Origin: Bactericera cockerelli
Lineage: Eukaryota; Arthropoda; Insecta; Hemiptera; Triozidae
Assembly: GCA_024516035.1 (NCBI GenBank)
Contig: CM044956.1
Location: 29,186,410-29,250,409 of the forward strand
Length of the DNA: 64,000 nt
Direction: 5' to 3'
Shown here: positions 21,722 to 35,389 of the stretch, one piece after another
How positions within the stretch are numbered: position 1 is the first letter of the stretch
Layout: each line of letters begins with the position of its first letter
Notes under the pieces: generated by a model
Database searches by the model: none
Told to the model about the DNA's origin: nothing
What the model saw: the letters and a program-made list of their open reading frames with translations, nothing else
Position numbers and translations under genes: made by a program

Positions 21722-22744
21722 CTTACTAACTCTCCTCTAACTTATTGTCTTATCATTAGCAACGGGCAATCATTAGCAATATCATCATAATAATATATTC
21801 TGGACTATTTATTCCCAATTCCGATTTGATGACACAAGTCACACAGAATGATGCAGTCATAATATTGCAGGAGTCATAGAAGATTCAAACTTGTGCATAC
21901 TATCTCAGGTTGCTGACAGTCAAAAATTGGGAGCTCATTTCTTGTGAAACAACATTTGTCAATCTCTTTATACCTACCCCAAGAAAGGAACTAAGGACAA
22001 ACAGTGAGCTGACGTAATGCTGAACAAATCATCATGTTTCATGTTAAAAGTAAATATTTTTACCCTCAGGCTCGATGCATTGAACTTTGAAGGGAGTGTT
22101 TCAAGGTTAATTAAACGCCTCTCAAGAAAAATCAAATTTTATTATACATTTTGAAACGGAACAGAGCGAACAGTTATAATTAAATGCACTGTTTATCGAC
22201 TGTTACTCTCTAAACGTAGACAAAAAAACATTCAAAGAGTCGGGACTCGGTTATTTTTGGATGAACAGAATGTTCTGACTTCTGATTGGTTCTCGTTCTG
22301 TTAATATTAAATGTGAGCGCCAATTTTTGAATCTGCGTTTTAAATTTATTTTTGAAATGAAATCAGACCAACACAATTCAGCTGATTACAGAAATTTCAC
22401 TCATGTGTTCATCTTTGAAATGTCCTTGTTATATTTTCTTTATCTTCAACCAATCAAATTCCACAAACATGTAAATATGTTCGTGCTATTCCGGTTAAAA
22501 ATTTAAAATAAAATTTAACTAAAGAATATTTTGTCGGAAATCATTACCTTATTGTACAATGCTTGGAATTGCAATACTTAAAAATAAGTATAATTATAAA
22601 TTAATCTGTCTATTTGGCATTCGGGTATTTAGTGCCTTATTGATATCATTTTTTTTTTTTTTTGTAAAAAAAAAAAACCAAAAAATCTCGAGTTAAGAAA
22701 GCTAAAGTGCTTATGTGTTCTATTAGTTGCAAGACATGAATATA
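21722..22744. other. Intergenic, no gene recognised
   Basis: AT-rich, with homopolymer runs at 22650-22675. No domain-bearing frame was found. Confidence 0.45.
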
Positions 22745-23185
22745 CAGGGTGGTCCAGAAAGTTTGCACCAAAATGATAGGGGTAATAAAAGAGACCATTT
22801 CCAACTAAAATATTCCTGGACATTTTCCTTTATTTTTTGTCGTTTTCAAAATGGCGGCCAAAATGTGTGTTTTTCAATTATGTGCGTTCAGAACCTTGAC
22901 AGCCTAAATGAGCATGATCATTAAAACATTGAACGGGTTAATTTAACTTATTTTAATTAAAATTTTATTCTCAATTCAAAAATGTAATCCGTTTTTTTCT
23001 AGGTGGTACAGAAAAAATTAAAAAAATCAAAAGCCAAACCAAAGTCGGAATATTTGAAAAACACGTTTTGGCCGCCATTTTGAAAACGACAAAAAAATAA
23101 AGGAAAATGTCCGGGAATATTTTTGTTGGAAATGGTCTCTTTTATTACCCCTATCATTTTGGTGCAAACTTTCTGGACCACCCTG
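22745..23185. mobile_element. 441-bp MITE with ~140-bp inverted ends
   Basis: The ends are CAGGGTGGTCCAGAAAGTTT and its complement, flanked by TA (22743-22744 and 23186-23187). The arms match over about 140 bp, including 'gttttcaaaatggcggcca' and its complement. It is non-coding. The CAGGGTG start and TA duplication are shared with the elements at 893 and 38500. Confidence 0.88.
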
Positions 23186-23187
23186 TA

Positions 23188-26100
23188 TTATCATGTATGT
23201 GGTGGGTGAGTACTTGTGGTGAGTAGCTGACACCGCCCCTGGTTTCCATATGCTCCTAAGAGCAACTTGTACAGAATGTTTCGGTAAACATTAAAATACA
23301 TTACACATGCTAAAGAGTTTATGTATATATGACAAAGTCAACATTATTAGGGACTTTTATTCAAAGTTTTTTTTTCGTTCCCTCTCTCCCCTTTGAGCTT
23401 TTGACTAATAAGCTCTCCTAACTTTTAAGTCTTGTATATCGGCTGAGCCATTTCCGTTCTACTTCATGCAACATTTACCAAGTCTCCTGTCGGATTCCTT
23501 ATAATTCCATGTTATGGAAGTTTCGAGGTAAAGTATCTCTGTTCAAGAAAAAATTGCAGTTTTAAATCAAAATGGCCTTGAAAATGCGGTAGAATATGAA
23601 AAAAATTAATTTATACACCTAGGTACACCATAATAAAAATACGAGGGACATCTTTTCATTTTGTGTCGTGCCTGAATTTAAATATAACAATAACAATATA
23701 AAATTTATTTTAGTAGCAAATAGGTAGATAGCTACCTACTACACGGTCCACTCGTATAGGTACACATAGCATGAACTATAAAATTGAGAAGGCTCTTGTA
23801 CCATAAGGAACTCATATATTATTATTCTTGGTAATTGTAACCTCTCCACTTAAATTCTTTAACATTTGCCATCGCCCACTTGTAAAAACACGAGCAGCCC
23901 CGAATTCTCTCTTGCCTACTATAATGAGACAGAGGCAGCACGTAGGTAAATATATTTTAATAATTAATATACAAGTGTAAACAATCAAAACTTTTTCCAC
24001 GAAAGTCAAAAACCTTGTGTAAGTTGTGGATGTGTCGTACGAAATAAATTGTGGGTAAAGAGAATAAATTACACTGACTAACACCAAGGTAGGTGGATCC
24101 TATCGCTGGGACTGCAGGTTCGATGTTGATCGTTTGGCGTAGGAAAGATCTGGATTGGGGATCACCTGTAATAGATCTCAGGACTTTTCCAAGATAAATA
24201 GAAATATCATTATAACTTTGTCAAACCCACCGGCGCCGGGGCGCTCTATGTATGTGACTATGTGCCTATTCATAGTAGGTAACTAATACATACACATGCG
24301 TGTTTTCTTGGAATATTAATTTTCATAGCATTGGAACTTTGCGTAGCAACTCAAGCGTAACAAGATAATGACAGAGAGGATGATGATGACACTGCTCTGT
24401 AGAAGATAATACCCAGGCTCTCCTTACTCCCAGGTCCCACATTCCCTCCCATACCCTACGACTCTGGCTTTCATGTATGAATGAGTTAATTTCTTTGTGA
24501 GTCAAAAATTTAATTAATGGAGGAGCAGAGCTTCAAATGATAATGTATTAGAGAGAAGACAATGGCTGTGGGGGCCAGGGGGTAGTTTTAATAATTCCAA
24601 ATGAATTAATCATTTTAATGAAGTGGAGAGGCATTAGGGCGGCCAGGTCTAAAGCTCATTTCACTTAAATATCTTTACAAAGGGACGTAACCATGCAGCT
24701 CTGCATGAGAGGGGGGCAGACGGTTTTACTTCAAGGGTCTGTCGAATGATGAGTTGCTTGCTGCGCTGAATGGCGACATCATGCACTATGCAGCAGTTGT
24801 AACGTTGGAGCCAGCTATAACCATTGATTGACTACCTACTAATGTTTGTACACTTGGTCCAACAAAAAAAATGTCTTTTTGTTGTTGCTCAAAAAGGTTA
24901 TTGAGCAGAGCCCGGGAGGGGCGGACACCAAGGCAAGACTAGAGCTTCAGCAGGGTCCATTCACTAGCAGTAGTCTAATCTAAAGAAATACGAAACCGAA
25001 AGATTTTTTAGATTTTTGCTTCATTCGCTGGTTTATCCTCTATTCATTGATATCAGACTTATAAACTAGCGTTAAATCTTAATGTTTATTTCTAAAGCCT
25101 TGCGATGTTCAAATTTGAGCGGTCACCCACCATGTCCTAATACCGCTGTAGATTGTTTAACTTTGACGATGTCAAAGGGTAAGGCAGAAAAACTTACTTT
25201 TTTCAAAAAATTGCTAAACAGCAAGGGCAGACAGTAGGATCTGGGAGGAGATATGTACGAGAGATATGGACCTCAATTTTTGTTCCCATATATTCTACAG
25301 CCATTTCCGATCATATAAAACGCGGGTTCACCGTCTGTCAATGTTTACTTCTGTAATGGCAGCTCCACTGCTTCCTGTCCAATGGGGCCGGAATGCGATT
25401 CTTTCGAAAAGTCACCACATTTTAGGAGAGGGGCAACGTCCGTCGCGTCGCCGTCGTTAAACGCAAAGTAAAAGCTGAAATAATCGCCAGGACTCCAGGA
25501 AACGTTGAGAGACTTGAGAGAGTGATTTTTGCAATCCCCTTGCTATTCTGTTTGCCCCGATGCTTTTCTACAAAGCACTGAGAAATTTCACAAGAAATTC
25601 AGACAAATTTACAGCAATGCTGTAAATTTGATCCTTTGATTGGATGGACGTAATTTTTAAAACTGCACGAATTTTTTTTTGACAGTAAGAGATAAAAAAA
25701 ATCTCGATACCTCGAATAGTTTTGGTTTAATTAACCTGGAAATCTGACTTTCAAGCTGTATAATTTCCATTCGTAGAAATGTGCATTTTCCGCTCAGGTA
25801 TGCAATATACCTACAATATAGGCATATATTATAGGGACCTATTATGATTTCTTTAATTAAGACTCAGGATAATTAGCATTACCTTTATCCTTGTTGCTCC
25901 GGAAAATTCTAAAAAACATCATCAACATTTTCTACATCCAACAACATCAACCATTTTTTTTCTCCGCTCTTTCTCTCATAATAATTTTTGTTGAAGAAGA
26001 TTGTAATGCACTTTTTTAATTAGCTCGGAGTACCCAAGTTTTTCTCTCCCCGCACAAAAGAAAGAGGAGAGAAACAATAAAGGAAGAGTGGGAGGAGGAA

Positions 26101-26494
26101 AGTAAATAACGAAGAGGAATAGAAGAGAAGACAGAGGTAAAATTAAGGTAGGCTTGGAGGAGGTAAAAAAGCGACTAATTTGAAGTGAAACGTAGATGTA
26201 AGAGCTTTCAGACAGGGTGGCTTGTCTTTCTTGTAAGTACAACAGGGTAATCAAAATAGTGAGTAGTAAGTATTTCTCAAACTTAAATTCCCATGACTTG
26301 GTTGTTTGTCAGGGACCCTCTAATAGTCCTAATGCAAATTGTTTGGACCGCTAATAAGAGATCCCCGAAGACTTGTAGTCGCGTAGACTTTGTAGGCTTG
26401 GGACCTGGGAGCAGAAACTTTGCTGACACCCAGGACGCTTATTATTTTTATTTAATTGATATTTTTTATCTAATTATATAACTAACCCGAGACC
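23188..26494. other. Long gene-free interval
   Basis: No coding or RNA gene is supported. There are short AT-rich open frames and a purine-rich stretch at 26045-26170. Nothing else is recognisable. Confidence 0.4.
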
Positions 26495-26639
26495 GATAGA
26501 ACAGTATGAAATCTACCTATACATGTATTGTGCGATAGTAATTATAGCTAGTTAGGTAGGTAGTAGGCTATAGAGCAGTATGGAATGTACCTATACATGT
26601 ATTGTGCGATAGTAATTATAGCTAGTTAGGTAGGTAGTA
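26495..26639 (+). repeat. Two tandem copies of a ~74-bp unit
   Basis: 'acctatacatgtattgtgcg' and 'gctagttaggtaggtagta' occur at 26515/26547 and again at 26589/26621, a period of 74 bp with few differences. Confidence 0.85.
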
Positions 26640-26735
26640 TATAGGCTTCGAGTTCGAGGTGCTTATTATAAAATAAATTCCAGTGGCGAATCATAAAACT
26701 CATTAGATTTATTTATTACGATTATTAATTATTTA

Positions 26736-26948
26736 TTTTTTGGGTTTAACGTCGGTTTCAACTGTATGGTTATATTACGACGGCGCGGTGTTACCCTCCA
26801 TTTGCAGGAAACTGACAAACCTGCTACCTACGTTAACCTCACCCAGCCTGGGTTGGGCCGGCATGTCAGCATCACGAAGTTTTCACCTCGCTGGACGTTG
26901 CTTAACTTGGGTGATTAAGAGAACCGATGCATTCATCGCGCGCCATAT
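26736..26948 (-). mobile_element. 5S-derived SINE
   Basis: TTTTGGGTTTAACGTCGGTT (tail), CCCAGCCTGGGTTGGGCCGG (central domain) and the head remnant ending GCATTCATCGCGCGCCAT are all on the minus strand. The head's first bases are altered. Confidence 0.78.
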
Positions 26949-27122
26949 CTGATGCTCGTATGTTGGTAAGATGAAAAAAAATGGTTGCGGTTTTACGCCT
27001 TATTTACTTACTTAAGGCCAGATATAAGCCAGAACCCTCCAGTCAAGGTTTCCACCAATCAGAGTGCAATATAGCCCAACTTGAGGGCTGTTGTTGTTGT
27101 ACTAAATTTAGAACAACTAGGG

Positions 27123-27716
27123 CAGGGTCTTCAACCTGTGTCCCGCGGGCCACTTGTGGCCCGCCGAGTCATTTTTGGTGGCCCGCGAGCTCATTCATGT
27201 TATTTCCTATTTCTTCCAGCACTAGCTGGACAAGATTTTTTTTTTTTAATGCAAAATTCACGAGCAGTGACAAATCCGATGGGATTCGAAGCCAGGTTTC
27301 CCACCTACAAGACTAGTGCATTGACCAACAATCCCTCCGGATTGCTACAACAAAACTTCAACCCAATATTGTCAAATCGGTGGATGCCATGCAATGCCAA
27401 CCATCCCATGGAAGACCTAGGTTCGATCCCTCACAGAGTTGATTTTTTTCTAAACAGAAACTGTTCAGAGACTACTGTACAATATTTTTTTAATTTTCTA
27501 ATTTTTGTATAAAGAAAATGAGTGACACAATTTTCTTTTTATTTTGAAAATAAAAATACCAACACTTGTTCCTGAAATTACAAATAGTTTTCTGAAAAAT
27601 TTTCAACCCCCCCCCCCCCCCCCCCCCCCCCTTAAATTAATGTTTCTAATAGTGGCCCGCGGACTTTTCCGGAAAAGAAATATGGCCCAGAGACTGAAAA
27701 AGGTTGAAGACCCCTG
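27123..27716. mobile_element. hAT-type MITE with perfect 8-bp duplication
   Basis: AACTAGGG lies at 27115-27122 and 27717-27724. The ends are CAGGGTCTTCAACCTGTGTC and the complement of CAGGGGTCTTCAACCTTTTT, typical of hAT-family termini. The internal 'gtggcccgc' phrases are also inverted. No transposase is present. A tRNA-like minus-strand patch at 27268-27350 and a 25-base C run lie inside. Confidence 0.88.
27607..27631 (+). repeat. Poly(C) tract of 25 bases
   Basis: An uninterrupted run of 25 C lies inside the hAT MITE. On the minus strand it is G25, capable of G-quadruplex formation. Its length is prone to sequencing error. Confidence 0.9.
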
Positions 27717-27724
27717 AACTAGGG

Positions 27725-29733
27725 TATAGGCCCAGGGTCCTTGTTGTGGACGCCTACCTATAGGTATTGAATCATGTCCTTGCTAGTGGCGGAAGCACCT
27801 CCACTGATCTCTATCAACCCCCGCCCCTCTTAAGTTAATTATCAAGTAATCACACAAAAGCTCGACTTTTTCTGCCTGGAATTTGAAAAGATGTCTGCCT
27901 GTTTTTCTTTCAATGATACAAAACGGGTGAGATTTGAATACAAACGGGAGATGACGAAGAAGTTAACCCATTGGTTGATCAGATTAATCTGCCCAGAAGA
28001 CGTACGTTCAAAGATGAGAATCGCAAGAGGTTCGCAAGAAAATAGTTACTTTCACCATAGAACTATGGCTGGACAGCAAAACGTTATAGATCTCTTTTTC
28101 TTTCATAATTTAGTCATTACTGTTATTGATGGATTTGTAGTGAGTTTGATGAGCTCTATTGAGCAATGTAAGGTCGATGCGGCACTTATGGACCATACCG
28201 CATTTACCACCCGGTAAAAAAACTCAAATAAGGAGTAAAAATAAGAGAAACATAGAAATATTTACCCCTGTCATATTACTTCGGAGAAAATTCTAATATT
28301 AGAAATCTCTAATTCTAAGAGATAGTAAAAGTTGAAAATTTTGATTACCATTCACGAGGAAGTATTTTGTCAATGGTAGTGTAGTTTTTGTTTGGTTCTA
28401 TAATTTTAATAACGTAGATAATACGGGTTATACCTAATAGGAAACTTTATTGAATGAAAAAGTATAGAATATATATAAAATGGCTACTCATGGCTACTCA
28501 CGGCGTCGGCCACGCTTCTACATCCAACCACTGTGAAACATTTTATGCCACCGCCAGGAATCGAGTCCTGGACCCTTCGCATACTAAGCCAGAGTAATCC
28601 AATTAGGACATAGAGTAAATACCTAGGTGAATAGTTCTGTTAAAGTAAAAATCCAGAAATGCCAGCCTAGTCAGTCCACAAAATCTGCTAGGTGGTACAT
28701 TTACATTAACCAAAAATCGTGTTTTTTTAAAAACTTAAAGTGCACCAGAAACAACATAATTCTATTTTAAGAACTTTTTCCGACTGACCCCGAAAGAAGA
28801 GAAAATTTTCTGTCTGTACATATTATGTAAAAAATCAGACTCCTAGCTTAAACAGAAGCCAGGTAAAAATAAAATAAAATCTCAAGGTATTCTCGTGCCG
28901 CCTCGACCCCAACCAGAATTTATCTATGATGTAGGGACCTACTGTCACAGAGATGGATACTGAAGTCAACAAAACTCATGGTAAGTTTACTTTGAATCAT
29001 CGAAGGAGACATTTTTTGCTCACTTGAAAACTGTTGCCTACCATGTTTTGCCATCTACCAATTGAATTAATTATGGACTTGGCCAAATTACACCATGTTT
29101 TTTATCTACGTGGGAATAATATCAAGTTTTCTAGAATGTTGTCATCTGTTACATGCGCCTTTCCTGGTGGCCTCAGAAACAAGAACGGGTTAATTTGAAA
29201 GCTTAGAAAAGTTCGGATGTTAATTAGCTTTTATGTAGCTATCCCCTCGTCTCACTCTGATTCCTACTTATCCTATCTCCATCTCTCTAACAACTATATC
29301 TCTTCTCTGTCCAGCATTCTTGACTCCCTCTTTACTTAACTCTTATGTAGCTATCCAATCCTTCACAGTCTTTTCTCTAAACTAAAGTAATGTTATAAGA
29401 GTTAGAGAGAAGTTTATGATAGGAATTGGATACGTACATCTAACATATTTTCTTCTTTTCTGTATACCCAGATTCTCTCTTGTTTCAACAGAAAAGGTCT
29501 AAATAAGTGAAATAAAGTCTAATTAGATAGGTACAATGAGAGGACTGTAAGCTGTAAGATCGGTTTCCACCCAAGACATAAAATTCATTTCTCACAAAAT
29601 ATCAATTTCTTCAGCATTTTTTTTTTTCTCTCTCACTCCATATTTTGTTGTCTTCTCTAACCTGGCTAGTAATATTTTTTACAAGCGCCTGATAATCTGG
29701 TATATCTGCAATGTGCATTAGAAATGTAGGTTA
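27725..29733. other. Intergenic, no supported gene
   Basis: A 108-codon open frame (27891-28217) has no recognisable domain. A minus-strand tRNA-like patch at about 28540-28600 ('aggaatcgagtcctgg') may be a SINE remnant. The rest is AT-rich. Confidence 0.4.
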
Positions 29734-31176
29734 GATAAGTATACTATACGTAGTAGTACGTTCATTGTCGGTTGATTTTAGAAGATCATTATCTTGGGAA
29801 TCGTTCTACATTAAGGTCTATTTTTTTTATAAGATAGGAAATAAATTCAGACACTTGTTCAGGGGCGGTAACATTAAAATCTTAAATGGAATGACCCACT
29901 TTTAATTGTTATTTTTTGACTCCTTTTTACTTTCCTTATCCTATAGAAGGGAAAGTAATGGAATCACTCAAAATTTTGGATAGTCAGTTTTCAGTGCCTA
30001 AACACGTTTTAGGGTCCCCAGAGCCAAAATCCAAATTTCAGCCATTGGTCCGTGTGTGAGCGAGTGGGTGGGTGTGTGTTTGTGAATATGATATCTCAAG
30101 AACAGAATGAGATAGAAACTTGAAATTTGGTATGTAGGCCTTATTTGTGGAGAGGACGCGACACGAAACTTTTCGATGAAATTCGTAACGCCAGTGGCGG
30201 CCTTTCAGCTACCACCTGGTGCCGTTTGGCCGTATGGGCTAAACAGCAAAAGTTACGAAAAATTCTTTTCGGAGGATAAGGAAAGTCGTGTGGTGGCACA
30301 TCCGTTAATTTATCTTTTCATATAAATGTTCATTAAAAAGTCAAACACGTTAAATAAAAATTAGGTACACTAGTTATTGTAAAATATCTGAATTTGTATA
30401 AGCATTGTCCAGCCAAGTTTAGAACCCTCCCTTCTTTCGACACAACTCAGGCTGGATAAGTATACTATACGTAGTAGTATGTTCATTGTCGGTTTATTTT
30501 AGAAGATCATTATCTTGGGAATCGTTCTACATTAAGGTCTATTTTTTTATAAGATAGGAAATAATTCAGACACTTGTTCAGGGGCGGTAACATTAAAATC
30601 TTAAATGGAATGACCCACTTTTAATTATTATTTTTTGACTCCTTTTTACTTTCCTTATCCTATAGAAGGGAAAGTAATGGAATCACTCAAAATTTTGGAT
30701 AGTCAGTTTTCAGTGCCTAAACACGTTTTAGGGTCCCCAGAGCCAAAATCCAAATTTCAGCCATTGGTCCGTGTGTGAGCGAGTGGGTGGGTGTGTGTTT
30801 GTGAATATGATATCTCAAGAACAGAATGAGATAGAAACTTGAAATTTGGTATGTAGGCCTTATTTGTGGAGAGGACGCGACACGAAACTTTTCGATGAAA
30901 TTCGTAACGCCAGTGGCGGCCTTTCAGCTACCACCTGGTGCCGTTTGGCCGTATGGGCTAAACAGCAAAAGTTACGAAAAATTCTTTTCGGAGGATAAGG
31001 AAAGTCGTGTGGTGGCACATCCGTTAATTTATCTTTTCATATAAATGTTCATTAAAAAGTCAAACACGTTAAATAAAAATTAGGTACACTAGTTATTGTA
31101 AAATATCTGAATTTGTATAAGCATTGTCCAGCCAAGTTTAGAACCCTCCCTTCTTTCGACACAACTCAGGCTGGAT
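29734..31176 (+). repeat. Tandem duplication, two ~721-bp copies
   Basis: Copy 1 starts at 29734 and copy 2 at 30455, both with GATAAGTATACTATACGTAG. Only a few substitutions and small indels distinguish them (TACG/TATG near the start, an 8T/7T run). GGATAAG recurs at the end of copy 2 (about 31173). Either this is a very recent duplication or an assembly duplication. Confidence 0.9.
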
Positions 31177-31604
31177 AAGGTTGATGGGGATTGTTTGTTC
31201 GTGAATTTACAGCAAGACGGTGAAACCTCCGCCACGAATGTCATCCAAAAGCAACAAATCTCATCAAGATAAATATAATGGAGTAAGGTATGGAACTGTT
31301 GCTTATGAAATCACAACATATTTTAAAACAACTTGAAGAACACTCGAAAGCTTCAAGTTCATAGCTTGAGATACAAGTGATTGAACCTCTCTCGTATTCA
31401 TCTCTTTCTACTTAGTACTCGTTGGATATTATATTTTCTAACATCATCTTTCTCTTAGTGTCGGTGGCTTTCTGATATCTTTGTGGCTATTGTTGAAGAT
31501 ACATTTTGATAGTTAAGAAATCTTTTCAGTTTGAATCAAATTGCTATCATAATTATGTTCATTATTGGGACGATGTCGATGACCAATGAAATTTCCGTCT
31601 TCCC

Positions 31605-32265
31605 TATTTAATTTCGCGATCGGTATGTCAAATAAAAGCTTAAACCCTTTGCTAAAACTTTCTCGCTCTGTGTTGATAGGTCGCCACGACGAATTTCGAG
31701 AAAGAATGTCATTTAGGTCGAAAAACGTGAGTATTATTTGTGTCTCCCATTCATTTTTTGTCCTTACTCCGTGTAGCTTAACCCTAGTAAGATATAACCC
31801 ACACACACACAAACTGTCATTCAAGTCAAAAAACGTGAATATTTTGTGTCACCCGATTCATTTCTTGTCCTTCCTCGGCGTAGCTCAAGAACGGCTCATT
31901 AGAATATTGCGATTAATATGTCAAATGAAAGCTAAAATCCTTGCCTAAAACTTTCTTGTTTTGATTTGATATAGGTTGTCACGACATATTTCTAGAAAAA
32001 ATGCCATTCAGGTCAAAAAACTTGAATATTTTTGCGTGCCCCATCCATTTTTGTCATTACTCGGCGTAGCTCCAGAACGGCTCATCAGAATTTCGCAATC
32101 GATATTTCAAATGAAAGCTCAAACCCTTGCTTAAAACTTTATATCTTTGAGTTGATAGATCGTCAATTCAAATTTCCATAAAAAATGTCATCGAAATCAA
32201 AAAACGTGCATAGCATCCGTTTTTTGTCCTTACTGCGTGTAATTAACCGACGCGAATGGACAGGA
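31605..32265 (+). repeat. ~186-bp tandem repeat array
   Basis: About 3.5 copies of a unit are present. It contains 'gtagctcaagaacggctca' (31881, 32066), 'caaatgaaagctcaaaccct' and 'aaaatgtcatt' followed by 'caaaaaacgtg'. The same unit recurs at 53170-53600 inside an ASCC1 intron. Overlapping open frames are incidental. Confidence 0.82.
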
Positions 32266-32859
32266 TCTGAAATATCTCCCTGAAATCTACCTAGGTACAT
32301 CATGAAGAAAAAACAAACGAGACCGAGAAATATCAACTAAATAATCATAATAACGATACTTTGATCAATCACAAATTTATTGATAGTAAAATGAAATAGG
32401 TAATTATATCTATCTAAAATTTGTCACACAGAGAAATAATAAAATAACAATTACTTTAAATTTAGTAATAATATCGTCTGTTTATACTGCCTAACTAGGA
32501 CTAATGAGTTTCCATTATTACAGCAGTAATCCCAAGACGTATTATTATATGGTCAAAATCCCAATGAGAGGAAAACTTGTCATGTTCCGGCAGCCCGTGA
32601 CCTCTTGTTGACTTGTGAACTACCTGGTCAGACGGACAAAATTCACAAGAAACGGTCATGGTGGGAGCCAGTTCTAACATTTTACCCTCAAAGGTCAGGG
32701 TTATTGGGAGTGATTTTTTAGTTTCAAGTTCCTAACTGAGATCAAGCAGATCTCAAGAAAATAACCACCGGTGGTTCAACACTTTTAACCCCCCGTATAT
32801 GATGTATACTTAGAGCCATAGGTTGTATATTTTGTTTTTCATATAATACATATATTTAC

Positions 32860-33246
32860 GACTTGCCGTTCTGGAGATACAGGGTCGACCGTCCTGTCTA
32901 ATGTTCATATGACCTATAACTCGTGAAGCGTAGGTGACAGGAAGATAACATTTGTTGATGACAACTCCATTTAGGGTATAACTCGATATGTTTTATCATG
33001 TACTCGATATGTTTTATCACTGAAACTTCCACCGGCTGATTGGCTGGCTGGCAAAACCGACCAGTAACTAAAATCAAGAGAATAGGTTGAGTAATAACAT
33101 TTTTAAAATGTGTCGATAAAAGGAGCTAATATTATAAACTTCTTTCTCATGACACTTACGTTTAACGAGTTATAGGTCAGGACATATGGAGATTAAACAG
33201 GATGGGTCGACCCTGTATCTCAAGAACGGTAAGTTGTAGAGAACTG
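32860..33246. mobile_element. Inverted-repeat element, unclassified MITE
   Basis: 'ccgttctggagatacaggg' (32868) and 'ccctgtatctcaagaacgg' (33212) are imperfect complements. Inward from these, 'gacctataactcgtgaagcg' is mirrored by 'cgagttataggtc'. It is non-coding, and no clear target duplication was found. Confidence 0.65.
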
Positions 33247-35389
33247 AAATTTATTGCAATGACTTTCACTTTTCATCGCCTTTAAAATGAACTCAATTTT
33301 GATAGGTGACAATCTGTTTAAGACTCTCTTGAGCTGGTTGCCGCCCTACCAAAACGACCAGCCGCAGCTAAAAAAAATTTAGGCCCAAAATCAATTCCCA
33401 AAAATATGAGGCAACAATTATTTTACGGCTTGTCGATATCTTGAGTGGTTCTTGAGATACATTGGGTGGAGGGAGACTTTATGCTCACCCTGTATATAAA
33501 TATATCGTTAGAAGGTTATATAAGAGAAAGAGGAAAGTGCGAAACCACAGTGAATGATGCTGTATTGAACCCAAAAGATAGAAAAACACACCCCTGACCC
33601 TAACTTTAACTTTGAGTAAAGAACAATAGCTCCCCCCATAAGGTAAAGATAGCTAAAAATAGCTCCAACGCACAAAACAGCTAGAGGATCTTCAAAAGAA
33701 TTGGACTTACATAATAATGAGTAATTATTGAAAAGAAATGAAGACAAGTAACTAAAACTTGGAATATCTTTTGCATGCATGAGTAAAAATTCTATAAGTT
33801 AATAAAAACTAAAAATTGTACATTGTAATTAATGAGTTCACAAAAGAGAGGGAAATTTGACAAAACCTGTCTTTATGTACTTATAGTAAAGAAGAGGCAC
33901 CTAACCTCAATTTAATCAAGACTTTCTAACTTCCAAAATAAAATACATGAATTGGGGGTAAAATATTGGAACAATAAATTTTTCATTTGTTTATGATGCA
34001 TTGTATTAAATTGATCAATAACCTTTTCCAAAGTATTTGAATAATGTAATTAATTTAAAGAACAACAAAAATCATTCTAAAACGCTTCTGTTTTTTTTGA
34101 AGGTGTAGAATTTGCTATATATTTTCTTTGTTCATGTGAACATTTAAAGTTAGATGCCTCTGCTGATTGTAAACCAACTAAACAAATTAAATTTAAACAA
34201 AAACCAATTTTAACTGTAAGAACAACAAACCCTACGATTTATCTATACACCTGAATAATTTTATAGATTAATAATTACTATCACAATAACGTAGGTACGA
34301 TTTCATATTCACTGAAAACAAGTATGTATTTCATAAATAAACTGAACAACTTGTGATATCACCCTTCATAAATACATAATGTGTGAATGATCTAGTAGTT
34401 AAATGATCCCAACTTTAATTACTAGATCTATACTTATCTCAATTGATTTTATCATGTATATTGTTAAATTGTACATTTATGTAAAAAGAGCTCTGACGCT
34501 CGACAATAAATGAACCGGTACATCCGGTATTATTATTATAAACTTTGATTTTTCAACCATGCATAAAGCAAAAAAAAATACATAAATAATATTTTTACAA
34601 CGCAGAAACACAATCTAATCATTGATATGATAAGAATGTACTATAGCAGCAAACACACAAAACTGACATAATTTATAATATAATGCATTTATTATAAATG
34701 CCATAAGGATAATTCAGTTACATTTATTCATCATTAAAGGACAACTGGATTATTCACAAATGTTTGTCACATCCTTTGCTAATAATTTGCAATTCCTCTG
34801 CGCTAACCAATTTGCTACTGATTTATGTCCTAGTCAGTATTACAAACTTTGCAGGGTGTACCATGTATATAGACACAAATATTCTATCAGCAGACAGAAG
34901 AGCAAACAGAATTTTCATTGAATACATAATCGCTTGTGCTTCAATGCTTAGATATCTGAAGAGTTGCATGGATTGAAGCACAAGGATTATGAGTACCTAG
35001 AATGTACAAGAACAATGGAATAGAGATTAAGATGACTAGATAGAAATATAAAGTATTACTTGTTTAAAGAAAAGGATATGATCTTAAATATACAGAATGA
35101 TCTGGCACTAGAAGTCTCAATTACAAGAAAATTGAAGGGGAACTAAATATTTTAAAAAATCATATAGGCAAGAGATAATTTATGTAGATACTATACACTT
35201 TACAGTATATTAACCTTAATTATATCAAATTCATTGACAGTATACCTACGGTTCAGAACACAATAGAAAACAATGGTAACATTATCAATGTGATAAAACC
35301 TCGAAATAATTTCACTGTAAACCATTTTCATGATAGTTTAGCATGATCAGCGTTGATTATATCCTTACATGTGTAGAAAAGTTACAAAC
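33247..35389. other. Gene-free AT-rich interval
   Basis: No gene, SINE or inverted repeat is recognised, apart from a possible MITE end fragment (CACCCTGTATATAAATATA near 33487). Confidence 0.4.

Noticed and set aside
27891..28217. 108-codon open frame
   Set aside because: No domain, signal or splice support, and it lies in repeat-rich intergenic DNA.
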